From Rheum nobile (Eukaryota > Streptophyta > Magnoliopsida > Caryophyllales > Polygonaceae), in the NCBI GenBank assembly GCA_027886185.1, contig WOAB01000595.1, positions 5,022,001 through 5,086,000 on the forward strand: DNA of 64,000 nt, read 5' to 3'. Position 1 is the stretch's first letter. Each line of letters starts with the position of its first letter. The position numbers and the translations under genes were made by a program. Of the stretch, positions 20,941-29,950 are shown one piece after another. Under the pieces are notes generated by a model, which worked only from the letters and a program-made list of their open reading frames with translations, did no database searches and was not told where the DNA came from.

Positions 20941-22233
20941 TTAAATTTTCTCATCCCCAATAGTAAAGGAAAGAACACCCTGCTTTACATCAATAAGAGT
21001 ACCTGCAGTAGCTAGAAATGGTCTTCCCAATATAATTGGAACAGGAAAATCAGCCTCAATACCTAGGACAATGAAATCAACCGGAATGTAGAACTTACCA
21101 ATTTGGATGGGAATGTCCTCCAAAATACCTACCGGACGCGTTGTGGATCTATCAGCCATGAAGAGAGTCATCTTTATCGGACTTAGCTCTCCCAAGTCAA
21201 GCTTCTTGCATATAGAGAGCGGAATAATACTCACACTAGCCCCTAAATCACACAAGGCGTGGTAGGTGCACTTCCCAATCACCATAGGAACACTGAAACT
21301 ACCCGGATCTTCAAGCTTAGGAGGCAATTTATTTTGAATGAGAGCGCTGCACTCTTGGCTCAAAGAAACGGATTGGTACTCATCCAGCTTCCTCTTGTTG
21401 GAGAGGATCTCCTTCAAGAACTTCACATATGTTGGCATTTGCTTTAGAGCATCGGTGAAGGGAATGTTGATGTAGAGCTTTTTCAACACCTCCACAAATC
21501 TACCAAATTGTTGATCCAACTGAGCTTGATCCCTCCTTTGTGGGAAAGGAAGAGGAGGCTTGAAAGGCGATGGTGGCACATATTTGGGCACTTTCTCTTG
21601 CTCCTTCTCTTGGATCACTACTTCTTCGGGCTCTTCAACATCCTTGCCCTTTTTCTTAAGATCCACAACCTTAGGATCTTCAAGTTGTCTCCCACTCCTC
21701 AAGGACACAACATTGATTTGCCCTTTTGGATTTGCCTCAGTTTGACCTGGAAGCTGACCTTGGGGTCTAGGAGAATTCAAAGCATATTGAGCATGCAAGC
21801 TATCATGATTCTTCAATATCTTGTTCATGGTCTGAAGCTCTTTCATTATCATGTCAAGCTTGGAATCCTCGGACGGTTGGGCACGTTCTTGATTTTGAGG
21901 TAGAGGAGCTCTTTGTTGGAACCCAGGAGGTTGTCTTTGAGCAGCTTGGTTGTTCTCATATGAGAAATTGGGATGATTCCTCCAACCGGGGTTGTAAGTG
22001 TTGGAATATGGATCATTCCTAGGACCCCGATTGAAGTTGTTCATGTAGTTTGCCTCTCGTTGGGTGTCACCTTGAGCGGCAAAAAGTTGACATGAAGAAA
22101 TAGTATGGTCACCCTCTCCACAAAACTGACAAGCTACACCAGATGCAGCCTGAGTGGATGACCCTGCACCCTGCCCTTGAGTCTTCTGAACCAACAAATT
22201 CAGCCTCTTGACCTCTTCTGACAAAGCATCCAT
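20941..22233 (-). pseudogene. Element C gag C-terminus and aspartic protease
   Basis: This 430-codon frame starts with MDALSEEVKRLNLLVQKTQG and a gag zinc knuckle CQFCGEGDHTISSC. A Pro/Gln-rich linker with repeated Asn and Gly follows (NNFNRGPRNDPYSNTYNPGW), then VVSLRSGRQLEDP, a conserved junction in Athila polyproteins. The retroviral-type protease comes next: LPPKLEDPGSFSVPMVIGKC, the active-site CDLGASVSIIPLS, and IILGRPFLATAGTLIDVKQG. The CDLGAS form is normal for this lineage. The true gag start is upstream, at 23127. A TAA just before the MDALSEE segment breaks the frame. Confidence 0.87.
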
Positions 22234-23127
22234 TTGAGCTTATCGGTGCGTTTCAGAATGAACATCATACATCCCTGCTGGTTTCTTTGAAGTTGAGCGA
22301 GCATCACTATAATAATGAGAGTGTTGAGCAGTGTTCTCAATCAAATCCCAAGCTTCATCAACCTCCATTGCCATAATTCTACCACCAACTGAAGCATCAA
22401 TAATTAGTCGAGTTGTTTGTTGTCTTGATCGTATGGTTGTTGTTTTACTTGCTTAGTAAGCAAGCGTGTAACTAAGGACGTTAGGACTTTTTCCTAACAC
22501 TATCAATAAAGTTTAACCTTTGCTAAAAAATAAAATAATAATAATAATTAGTCGAGTTGAACTGTCAACAGCATTATAGAAGACATGTAGCAAGGTCCAT
22601 TTCTCTTGCCCATGATGAGGGCACAACATCAACAACTCTTTAAATCTCTCCCAACCTTCATAAAGAGACTCGTCATCTTTCATCTTGAAAGCAAGAATTT
22701 GATTTCTCATCTCAACTGTCTTCTTAGGTGGGAAGTACTTGTTGAGAAATGCCTTGGCTAACTCATCCCACGTGGTAATAGAGCCTTGAGGTAAGGCCTT
22801 GAACCAAGCCTTGGCCCTATCTCGTAGAGAGAATGAGAAGGCTCGCAGGAAAAGTGCATCTTGAGAAACATCATGAATCTTCACTGTATCCATCAGCTCA
22901 ATAAAAGTAGCCAAGTGCTGGTGTGGGTTTTCAGAAGGAAGACCTCCAAATTGATTCTGTTGAACCATGTTGAGTAGGGAGGGTTTCAGCTCGAAGTTAC
23001 GGGCTGCCACCGGAGGTCAGACCACACCAGAAATAGGACCAAGGTGATTGGGCATCACATAATCACCCAGAGTCATACATGGTTGATCTTCATTACCCAA
23101 CAAGCCACCGTTCCCTCTACCAGCCAT
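22234..23127 (-). pseudogene. Element C gag N-terminal part, broken by an L1 tail
   Basis: The likely start is the ATG at 23127 (MAGRGNGGLLGNEDQPCMTL), followed by a TGA near 23017. The retrotransposon gag domain follows: FELKPSLLNMVQQNQFGGLP, ENPHQHLATFIELMDTVKIH, AKAWFKALPQGSITTWDELA and SLYEGWERFKELLMLCPHHG. The frame is interrupted at 22416-22559 by a short retroposed insert, and resumes IIDASVGGRIMAMEVDEAWD and LIENTAQHSHYYSDA. Gag forms the virus-like particle. Confidence 0.85.
22416..22542 (+). mobile_element. Truncated L1 LINE 3' tail inserted in gag
   Basis: This 127-bp insert ends with CTATCAATAAAGTTTAACC, then TTTGCTAAAAAATAAAATAAT, which is a polyadenylation signal followed by an A-rich tail, as in plant L1 3' ends. 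It is flanked by a perfect 17-bp duplication AATAATTAGTCGAGTTG (22399-22415 and 22543-22559). Long duplications with an A-rich end are the signature of target-primed reverse transcription. It could also be a SINE, but no tRNA-like head is visible. Confidence 0.82.
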
Positions 23128-23335
23128 CTCTTGCACTCTAATTTCACTTTGTTGCCTTCGTCTTAAGCGAAAAGTATGCTCAGGTTAGGATCAAAGTTGT
23201 TAGGATTATTAGCGCTCAGGACTCTCCGCATCAGAAGAAAACAAACCTGAAACCAAAGTCAAAAGGAAAAGGATCAAAACACACAAAAGACTTAGTCGAA
23301 CCAGTTGTAGGGAATACAATCGATACTAGCAATAG

Positions 23336-23353
23336 TCCCCGGCAACGGCACCA
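23336..23353 (-). other. Element C primer binding site (tRNA-Asp)
   Basis: The minus strand reads TGGTGCCGTTGCCGGGGA, matching the complement of the plant tRNA-Asp 3' end apart from one base (usual TGGCGCC). It lies six bases after the 5' LTR, the standard Athila arrangement. Confidence 0.88.
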
Positions 23354-23359
23354 AAAACA

Positions 23360-24748
23360 TGATGTGGCTAAAACCTACCCGCAAGTGTACGTGATCAGTT
23401 GTAGTAGTCAAGTGTCGATCCCACATAGACTAATGTAATATTAATTGAAACGCTACCAGTGAACTAAGCCAGGAAAATAAGGAATTGGGAAAAACTATAA
23501 CTAAACTAATAACTAATAAAAGAAATAAAAATCAATGGGATAAATGTGTCTAAGGTTAAGGATCACCGCAACGATGCAACAGTAAATAAAATCACACTTC
23601 ACTTGAATCTAGTCCAAATTATTTGAAGGTAGGCTATCTAAGGTAATCTACTAACTCCTTTCAGACGATAGTAAACGGGCCTGAACTAAACTAACAATCG
23701 TTGTTGCGTAGAGCTAATCTCATCCAAACCCTTTAACGCACTTAGAGTCTAGGGATAAATTGAAATAACATTCGCTATCGCGCTCCGCTAATCCAACTCA
23801 AACCCAAAACATCTATGATAGCCTATTAATCCTCAAGAGTAATTAAGTTGTTGTCGCACAAATAACACTCAGGTTCAATTCCTAGGATTCCAATAGAAGT
23901 TATCACCTTTCAGTCTCAAACCCTACCTGACTACCTATTAAAGTTATCACCTTTCAGTCTCAAACCCTAATAGGATCCAATTCACATAAGCTACTATGGG
24001 CATAAAGCATCAAGGAACGAATAAAATATTATTTCAACTCAGACAAAGAAATAATTCTAATTACATACGCATCGTCGGGATCACCATAACCCTAGAACTA
24101 GGAATTTAGCCAAGCATGATCGAAGACATCAATAGATTTAAACTAGTCATCAACATATATGGATTATGCAATAAACACGAGAGATAAGAAATTCAAATCT
24201 CAATAACAAAATAATTCAAGTTGATAAAAGACTAGAACGTTAATACCAAAATCTTCAAAGTGCTCAAGCATAGAATCCCTTCTCGAAAATCAATCCCTAT
24301 ACGTGAGGCAGTCTCTCTCTGAAACCAAAGAAAAAAACAAGAATAAAACCTAACTAAAGCTACGTAATAATCCTGCCCCTAAACCTAACCTAATTCCCTA
24401 AAGTCCTAAACTAAACCAACATCATTCTGCCGCTTCAAGAATTCCAGTGGGCCGGCCCACGTTGCCAATCTGCCGCCAGCACTACATTTCAGCCTTTCGA
24501 GATTGTGTCCATTTGGGCCTAATATTAATTACCAATAGGGTCGGGCCTTTATTTGACATCTTTAACAATAGTCTCGTATCGCCTCCAAATTTGCACCTAA
24601 AATACCTGAAATCACAAAAGTACGAGTGTAGACTCTGAATACAAAATAATGCAAAATTAATTATAAAAAAGATATAAAATATGCATGCAATTTAACTATT
24701 CTAATATGCAACTATACTCCTAAAATATGTATAAATTAGGTGTTATCA
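23360..24748 (-). repeat. Element C 5' LTR (right)
   Basis: This 1389-bp LTR starts TGATAACACCTAATTTATAC at 24748 (minus) and ends TTTTAGCCACATCA at 23360. It is homologous to 2093-3589 but without the 83-bp palindromic units. It contains CTTTCAGTCTCAAACCCTA repeated near 23907-23970. Confidence 0.85.
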
Positions 24749-24838
24749 GGTCAGGGTCTCATCATTCTGAAGCTCCGGCCAAAAAAACCAGCCTTGGTGA
24801 TTGATGCGGTGAAGAATGACCGTGGATGGTCTAAACGT
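24749..24838. repeat. 90-bp direct duplication flanking element C, right copy
   Basis: Partner of 2003-2092, with one difference in the A run (GGCCAAAAAAACC here, GGCAAAAAAAACC there). On this side it continues without a break into the rest of the antisense gene. Confidence 0.85.
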
Positions 24839-25377
24839 CTCTTCTTCGTCAAAAAGGCTTCATTGGGAGAAGAATGCAACTTTTTGAACGATTCATGGCG
24901 GAAAGAGGGTGAACCGTGATGGCATTATAACGAGGGAGGGGTCGGAGGCGATTATAAAGACAATCCTCGAACTCTTAGCGTCGGAAAGGACCTTCACGGA
25001 GTTTGTGTTCCTTGAGCCCACGGTTGAAGAAGCTGTAGTAGTGACACCACCTTCAAAGTTGTGTAAGTTCTCTATTTCTATCTTCTTTCTTTGATGATGC
25101 ATCGTAGTTGTCGCTAACGCATAACTACTTCTTGTGTAGCTTCAAGGGCTAGACGAGCAGAATCCGCGGCAGAGAGGATAGTGGCGAAGAAGAGGAAGCT
25201 ATCGGTGGAAGGTGCCTTCGCCTCCAAACTTTTCGTAATCTCATATGATGATTCTAAGGCTCCAAACGCCACCCCGGTTGTAGAGAATGAGGCCGTCCAA
25301 GGGAAGGTGTTGCCTCCCATAAACGTGTTACGTGTCGGAACTCCTGGGGTTACTTGCATCGTCGTCGATCCCTACTA
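24749..25377 (+). pseudogene. Element D antisense gene, second part
   Basis: This continues the antisense gene split by element C; the first 90 bp repeat 2003-2092. It reads LFFVKKASLGEECNFLNDSW and RK, parallel to FFFVERESLERWVDCSFLLS and DWRK in element E. A later frame (24909-25066) ends at TPPSKL. A consensus GT-AG intron follows (GTAAGTTCTC near 25065 to CTTCTTGTGTAG at 25139). The next exon-like stretch reads ASRARRAESAAERIVAKKRK and LSVEGAF. The layout of an exon break before a basic Ala/Glu/Lys-rich segment is the same as in E. A frame change near 24900 and the split make it a relic. Confidence 0.58.
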
Positions 25378-25947
25378 GACACATCCTGCAAATGATGCAG
25401 GCCGTCTGGTTTCCATCGGCTAAGGATCATTACAAGGGTGCAAACACAATCGACGTTGTTGGAGAGTCCATCACATGCAACAAAGATCACGAGATTCGCG
25501 TTGCGATATTAATAGGTGAGCATCAGGGGTCATGGAGTCGTAGAGACGAGAAGGTTCACAAGATTCGCGTCGCAATATTAATAGGTGACCGACATGGGTC
25601 ATGACGTCGTAGAAACGAGAGGGATCGCGAGATTCACGTCGCAATGTTGACATGTGACCATCAGGGGTCATGGAGAAAGTGTCACGGCGTAACCCAAGGG
25701 GTGTGACCGATATAGCTGATGGCGTCACGACATAACTCAGTGGGGAGTGTGACCAATTTAGCCTAGGGGAGTCACGATAAAGCATCGATATAGCCAAAGG
25801 GGTGCAATATAGCTCGAACTAGTGCAACTGCATGGGCGATTGTCTAAAGTCGAGTGTCGAGTCATGGATCCATGCACATATGACGTAGAGGAGGTACCGA
25901 CAAGGTCATGGACATGTTGAAGAAGTGCGATACGGATGATCCAGGTT
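25378..25947. repeat. Element D 3' untranslated stretch with 68-bp tandem repeats
   Basis: No gene is supported. Three copies of a unit of about 68 bp start at 25492, 25560 and 25629 (GAGATTCGCGTTGCGATATT; variants in the others), each followed by AGGTGANCNNCANGGGTCATG. They end near 25680. The following text has further GGGGTGTGACC-like fragments, so the array probably decays outward. Confidence 0.6.
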
Positions 25948-26447
25948 AGGGGTGTGCAAATTAGGACCGGACCGGAAAATTGAACCGGACCAGACCGAAA
26001 ATGCCCGGACCGGACCGAACCGGGGGAATTACGGTCCGGTCCCCGGTCCACATATTTGTAAAATTCCGGTTTCAGTCTGGTCCGGTCCAAACCCGGCCGG
26101 TTTCCGGTCCGGACCGGATGGACCGGTTTTTTATTGTTTTTAATTTAATTTTATATATTAATATCTCATAATATTATTAAAAAATAATATTTAGTATAAA
26201 TATAAATAAATAACAAAATATATTATCTAATATTATACACAATAGTTATAAAAATAGAAAAAATAATTAATTTTTCATTTATATAAAACTAAAAAAATAT
26301 AAAAATATATTTACCGGTCTAAACCGGTCCAAGACCGGACCGGACCGGACCGGATCCGGACCGGACCGAATCATACCGGTCCGGTCCGGTCTCCGGTCCA
26401 AGGTTTGAAAAAATTCCGGTCCGGTCTGGACCGGATGCACAACCCTA
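25948..26447. mobile_element. hAT-like MITE 2 (CCGG-rich)
   Basis: This 500-bp element begins TAGGGGTGTGCAAATTAG and ends with the inverted form of TAGGGTTGTGCATCC. It is flanked by a perfect 8-bp duplication ATCCAGGT (25940-25947 and 26448-26455). Arms of repeated GGACCGGACCGG and CCGGTCCGGTCC surround an AT-rich core (about 26125-26310). Apparent frames rich in Pro-Asp-Arg-Thr-Gly come from the repeat and are not genes. Confidence 0.88.
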
Positions 26448-26580
26448 ATCCAGGTTACTCGAGGGGTATGACTGATGTAGCTTGGGGGCGTCACAACAAA
26501 GCTCCAAGGGAAAAAACATTGATATATGAATTGAGATCCATTGTCGACGTGACGAGTTTGATGACTTGCTCCTTGATGCC

Positions 26581-27240
26581 TTACTCCTTGTAGAACTTAT
26601 ACATCTGGTTGCTTATGAATTGAGATCCATTGTTGCACACAATGGTGTCAGGGACACCAAATCTGCTCATGATGTTCCTCCCTGTGAAAGAACTAATATG
26701 TGATTCTTTGATCTCTTTGAATACTTCGGCTTCGATCCACTTAGAGAAATAGTCCGTCATGGTGAGCATGAAGACGCATTGACCGAACATGACCGGTAGC
26801 TTTACGACAATGTCCATTCCCCAATTCATGAAAGGCCAAGAAGATGAGATTGGATGTAGATCTTCAGACGATTGATGAGACATTGGACAATGTCTTTGAC
26901 AAGCATCACATTTCTTTGCATAGTCGATTGGATCCTTCTTCATAGTGGGCCAAATGTATCATGCGGCATTAGCACATAATGCAAGATTTCTTCCTCTAGA
27001 ATGGTTGCCACATTCTTTGTCATGGTGTTCCTACAACGCGTTTCGAACTTTTTCTTCTCGAACACACCGTAGATAATATCCATTGGTTGACCACTTGAGA
27101 AACATGTCGTCTTTGAGGACAAGGTTGGCGCCTTGGCGCAAAGTCATTGTGCCTCGTTCTCATCAAGTGGCAACTTTCCATGCTTGAGCCAATTATAGAA
27201 AGAAGTGATCCAAGAATCAAATTCGTTATAGTAACTGACC
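26581..27240 (-). pseudogene. Element D integrase remnant
   Basis: In minus reading the zinc-binding part (DKECGNHSRGRNLALC, then CDACQRHCPMSHQS) precedes the core: FMNWGMDIVVKLPV with the first Asp, MTDYFSKWIEAEVFKEIKES, and IVCNNGSQFISNQ. The second catalytic Asp (CDNGSQF in element E) is Asn here. At least one stop and frame change lie before 26943, and the frame ends right after NGSQF..YKFYKE, so the third catalytic residue and the C-terminus are gone. Integrase would insert the cDNA copy. Confidence 0.85.
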
Positions 27241-27354
27241 TGCATGGGGAACGATACGTTGGATAGTTTGTTGATGGTGAGCACTTCTACATGTAGAAAA
27301 CGGATCCTCTAGTATTTCATGGGATCGATGATAGAACCGAGATTGGCTACTGCG

Positions 27355-27672
27355 TCATGCGTTGGTGTCCCTAGGAACTTGTTTGATACTAAACGTGTCG
27401 AATGACTTGATGATGTCGCAAAAGACTTTCAAGTAAGTATTCATCTTCAAGTCACGTGCCGCATACACTCCGTTGATTTGACTGACGATGACCATGGAGT
27501 CGCAATTCACTTCCAAGTTCTTCACGCTAGTCTCCTTAGCTAATGTGATGCCAGTCATGAGTGCTTCATACTCTGCCTCATTGTTTATTGCTTTAAATTT
27601 GCACACTAGTCTCCTTAGCAAAACATGTTCGTCGGGGTTGGTCTTCCAATCATACGTCAACATATCGGGCAT
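27355..27672 (-). pseudogene. Element D gag/RNase H deletion fusion
   Basis: The 105-codon frame begins MPDMLTYDWKTNPDEHVLL, which aligns with the gag of element E (VPNMPNYDGTGDPEDHVSI). It switches directly to RNase H residues, CKFKAINNEAEYEALMTGIT and SMVIVSQINGVYAARDLKMN. Everything between, namely most of gag, protease and RT, is missing. A single internal deletion of several kilobases near 27610 explains this. Immediately upstream, IANVEIPKKYT in another frame is also gag. Confidence 0.82.
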
Positions 27673-28383
27673 TGTGTACTTTTTAGGAATCTCGACATTA
27701 GCAATGGTCTTGGTGAACGACGAGTCAGCGTAGCAATCGTCATCCTCTCTTTGATGGGTATTGGTACCCCTGGAATTTGGCCGAACCTTTCGTTCAAAGC
27801 TCTAATCTCTTCACACCACTTTCGCTTGATGAATGTCACCGAAAGACTCCGTTGGGATGACTTCAATCGGATCGGTCATCTCATGGTTGTAAGTAATTTG
27901 GCTAGTTGTTGCTAGTGGTTGGCTTCAAGATCCCATGGCGTTGGATGACGGTATCACCACCAGAGTAGAAAAAGACGGGTTGGCGACGATAGGGTCTAGG
28001 TCGAGAAATCTCACAGTATTGTCTACATGGACGTAATCGATTCGAGATCATGGTGTTGGTGGCGGCATGGATACGTTCTAAGAGCGTAATGCCTCGTTCT
28101 CCTTCATAACCTCTTAGAGTAGTTCTTCAGATTGCGCCTTCTGGGTGGCCCAAGACTCCTCCAAAGTCCCGTCTTCTTACGCAATTCTGCCACAATAGTG
28201 ATATGTTGGTCTCCTGACCTGTCGGGACCGGCTGGATCGAGTGAGATCTGTGGCGGTATCGCCGACATAGTGGCGATGACATTGTCGGATGCAAGGGTGT
28301 TGTTGTTGGTTGGTCTGTCATTGCACATGGTGGTGAAGTTGATAGTGTCTTGCAATTTAGAAAGAAGGTATAACCTTATTGAC
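27673..28383 (-). pseudogene. Element D gag N-terminal relic
   Basis: The frame at 28355-28104 reads MQDTINFTTMCNDRPTNNNT and MSAIPPQISLDPAGPDRSGD, then ELRKKTGLWRSLGPPRR. It lies just inside the primer binding site, where gag begins in Tat elements. It is a low-complexity N-terminal gag segment, followed by several frame changes to 27657. No intact product can be inferred. Confidence 0.55.
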
Positions 28384-28389
28384 TCCTAA

Positions 28390-28405
28390 CCCCAAGTGGG
28401 CGCCA
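28390..28405 (-). other. Element D primer binding site
   Basis: The minus strand reads TGGCGCCCACTTGGGG four bases after the 5' LTR. Element E has the very similar TGGCGCCCACCGTGGGGC in the same place. The tRNA partner was not identified; the TGG start fits the CCA end of any tRNA. Confidence 0.8.
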
Positions 28406-28408
28406 ATT

Positions 28409-28890
28409 GTTTTTGGAAGATTTCGTATCGTGACGCTATCCGCTAATTTCTGGAGTATAGGGTCATGGTTACACACTTGATAAAGAAAGAACAAGTTGAT
28501 CGTAAGAAAATTAAATAAGGATTATTCTTATGGAAGATTTGTATGAAAGTATGATTGTATTAACTCGAGGATGTGTGAATGTGTCTTACAAGGTATCGGT
28601 ACACCCCTTATATAGGGTCCAAGGGTAGTCCTACAAGGAATATGATCTTACCATAAAGATAGAAATATATTTTAGCTTGGAGCCTAAGATAAGATAAGTA
28701 TACATGGTAAGGGTGCGCTATATTAGGAAAGAATATATTTCCCAATGTGTCATGTATCGCTCAATCTTCGTAGTCTCTTATGACGGTCATAGCTAACATG
28801 TCTTCCTTTTATCAGTGCTAGGTTCAATCCGTCTTTCTCCATCTCGACGCTTCTGACCTTCTACGTGGACACGATCCTAGGGCCCTAATA
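28409..28890 (-). repeat. Element D 5' LTR (right)
   Basis: This 482-bp LTR is homologous to 411-1320 and holds the empty target site of MITE 1 (GATAAGATAAGTATACATGG near 28690). Confidence 0.85.
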
Positions 28891-29478
28891 TCCTATATGA
28901 CCCAAAATATGTTGTGGGACTTCATTGAGGCAAACGTTCTACCTAAACATTGGTTGATTTGCAACTTAAATGTAATAGTGCAAACGCTTGACAGATGATG
29001 GAGGATGGAGGGTAATTTATTTATTCAATATGATGTACTATGCCAAACATAAGTAAGAAAACCAACATTACATCATTTCAGTTAACTTTTAAAGCAATTG
29101 GTTTCTAAGGCAATGATTATAAATATACCTCCTAGAGCGACATTTCATGTACATTGTGAGGACATGGTAAGTGTCGGAAAGTATAAGATGATGAGGAGAG
29201 TGGAATTGTAAAATTTCTTTAATATTTTTGGTGATAAATGAAGTTGTGAGACATCGATTTGATCATCTCACGACCTGTAAGACCTGGAATATGTTTTGGG
29301 ACTTCATTGAGGCCAAACCCTCTACCTAAACATTGCTTACTTTGCAACTTATTATAATAGTGCAAACGGTTGACAACTGCTGGGGGATGGAGAGTAATTA
29401 ATTTATTGAATATGATGCACTATGCCGAACATAAGTATGAAAACCAACATTACTCCATTTCAATTAACTTCAAAAGCA
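28891..29478. repeat. Tandem repeat array, right part
   Basis: The remainder of the unit cut at 410 resumes here (AAAATATGTTGTGGGACTTC), followed by a further unit from 29252 (CATCGATTTGATCATCTCA) that fades at about 29478. Rejoining across element D gives a unit of about 381 bp, matching the 385 bp seen at the left edge. Confidence 0.7.
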
Positions 29479-29950
29479 AGTGGGAATTTCATAATCTTGG
29501 TTGGCAAGTTGTCAGATAAGTTGTGGACGGGTATATTTACAATTGTCTACGGATAGTAATTTAACAAATTATGAAACTAGTTGGATATATAACTTGACCA
29601 TGTAAATTTAATTATTTTGCCTCTTGTCAAACCCTACATTGTTCTTCTTCCTCTTGTCAAAACTTGACATTCACATCATCTTTCAATCGCAATCACTTCT
29701 GACAATTAAATTATTAATATGTGTGTTGTGTGCAACCATTAAATGAACTCCATTTCTAAAATTACTTCAGATCCTACAGTCCTTGTACACGGACTTTGAA
29801 CTTATCTAACCCATAACTTGATGCTCTTCTAATTCTTCATCTTGTCAAAACTTGAGGTTATTCTTTTTTAGTTATTTTTTTCTCGATCCCTCTAGTTGTT
29901 ATCTTTAGGTTCATATGTATACACTAGACGTTCATATATATATATATATA
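29479..29950. other. AT-rich non-coding stretch
   Basis: No gene or repeat family recognised. CCTCTTGTCAAAACTTGACA-like words recur at about 29620-29670 and 29838-29855. It ends in a (TA)n run where the next element inserted. Confidence 0.4.

Larger units (their letters stand above)
2093..24748 (-). mobile_element. Element C: Athila-like Ty3/gypsy retrotransposon (nested)
   Basis: The LTRs are 2093-3589 (3', left) and 23360-24748 (5', right). A primer binding site complementary to the 3' end of plant tRNA-Asp (TGGTGCCGTTGCCGGGGA) follows the 5' LTR. In minus order come gag, a protease of the CDLGAS type, RT, RNase H, integrase, an ATHILA-type env-like ORF, a polypurine tract and the 3' LTR. 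This order and this PBS define the Athila lineage. Two copia elements (A and B) and an L1 tail interrupt it. RT and integrase carry deletions, so it is dead. Its own length without insertions is about 11.3 kb. Confidence 0.88.
411..28890 (-). mobile_element. Element D: Tat-like Ty3/gypsy LTR retrotransposon, host of nest 1
   Basis: Two related LTRs bound this element (411-1320 and 28409-28890), both starting TGTTTTTGG-like and ending GGGCCCTAACA/ATA. In minus orientation the right LTR is the 5' LTR. It is followed by a TGGCGCC-type primer binding site, a gag start, a fused gag/RNase H remnant and integrase, then an antisense gene next to the left LTR. This layout matches element E in the same window. 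The flanking five bases (GCCTG and TCCTA) are only a degraded target duplication. Element C and two MITEs lie inside it, so D alone is roughly 5 kb. It is internally deleted and cannot be autonomous. Confidence 0.8.

Noticed and set aside
25952..26494. Frames rich in Gly-Pro-Asp-Arg-Thr in MITEs 2 and 3 (also 33326-33748)
   Set aside because: They are translations of the GGACCGGACCGG repeat. Their length follows from absence of stops in the motif, and they span MITE boundaries.
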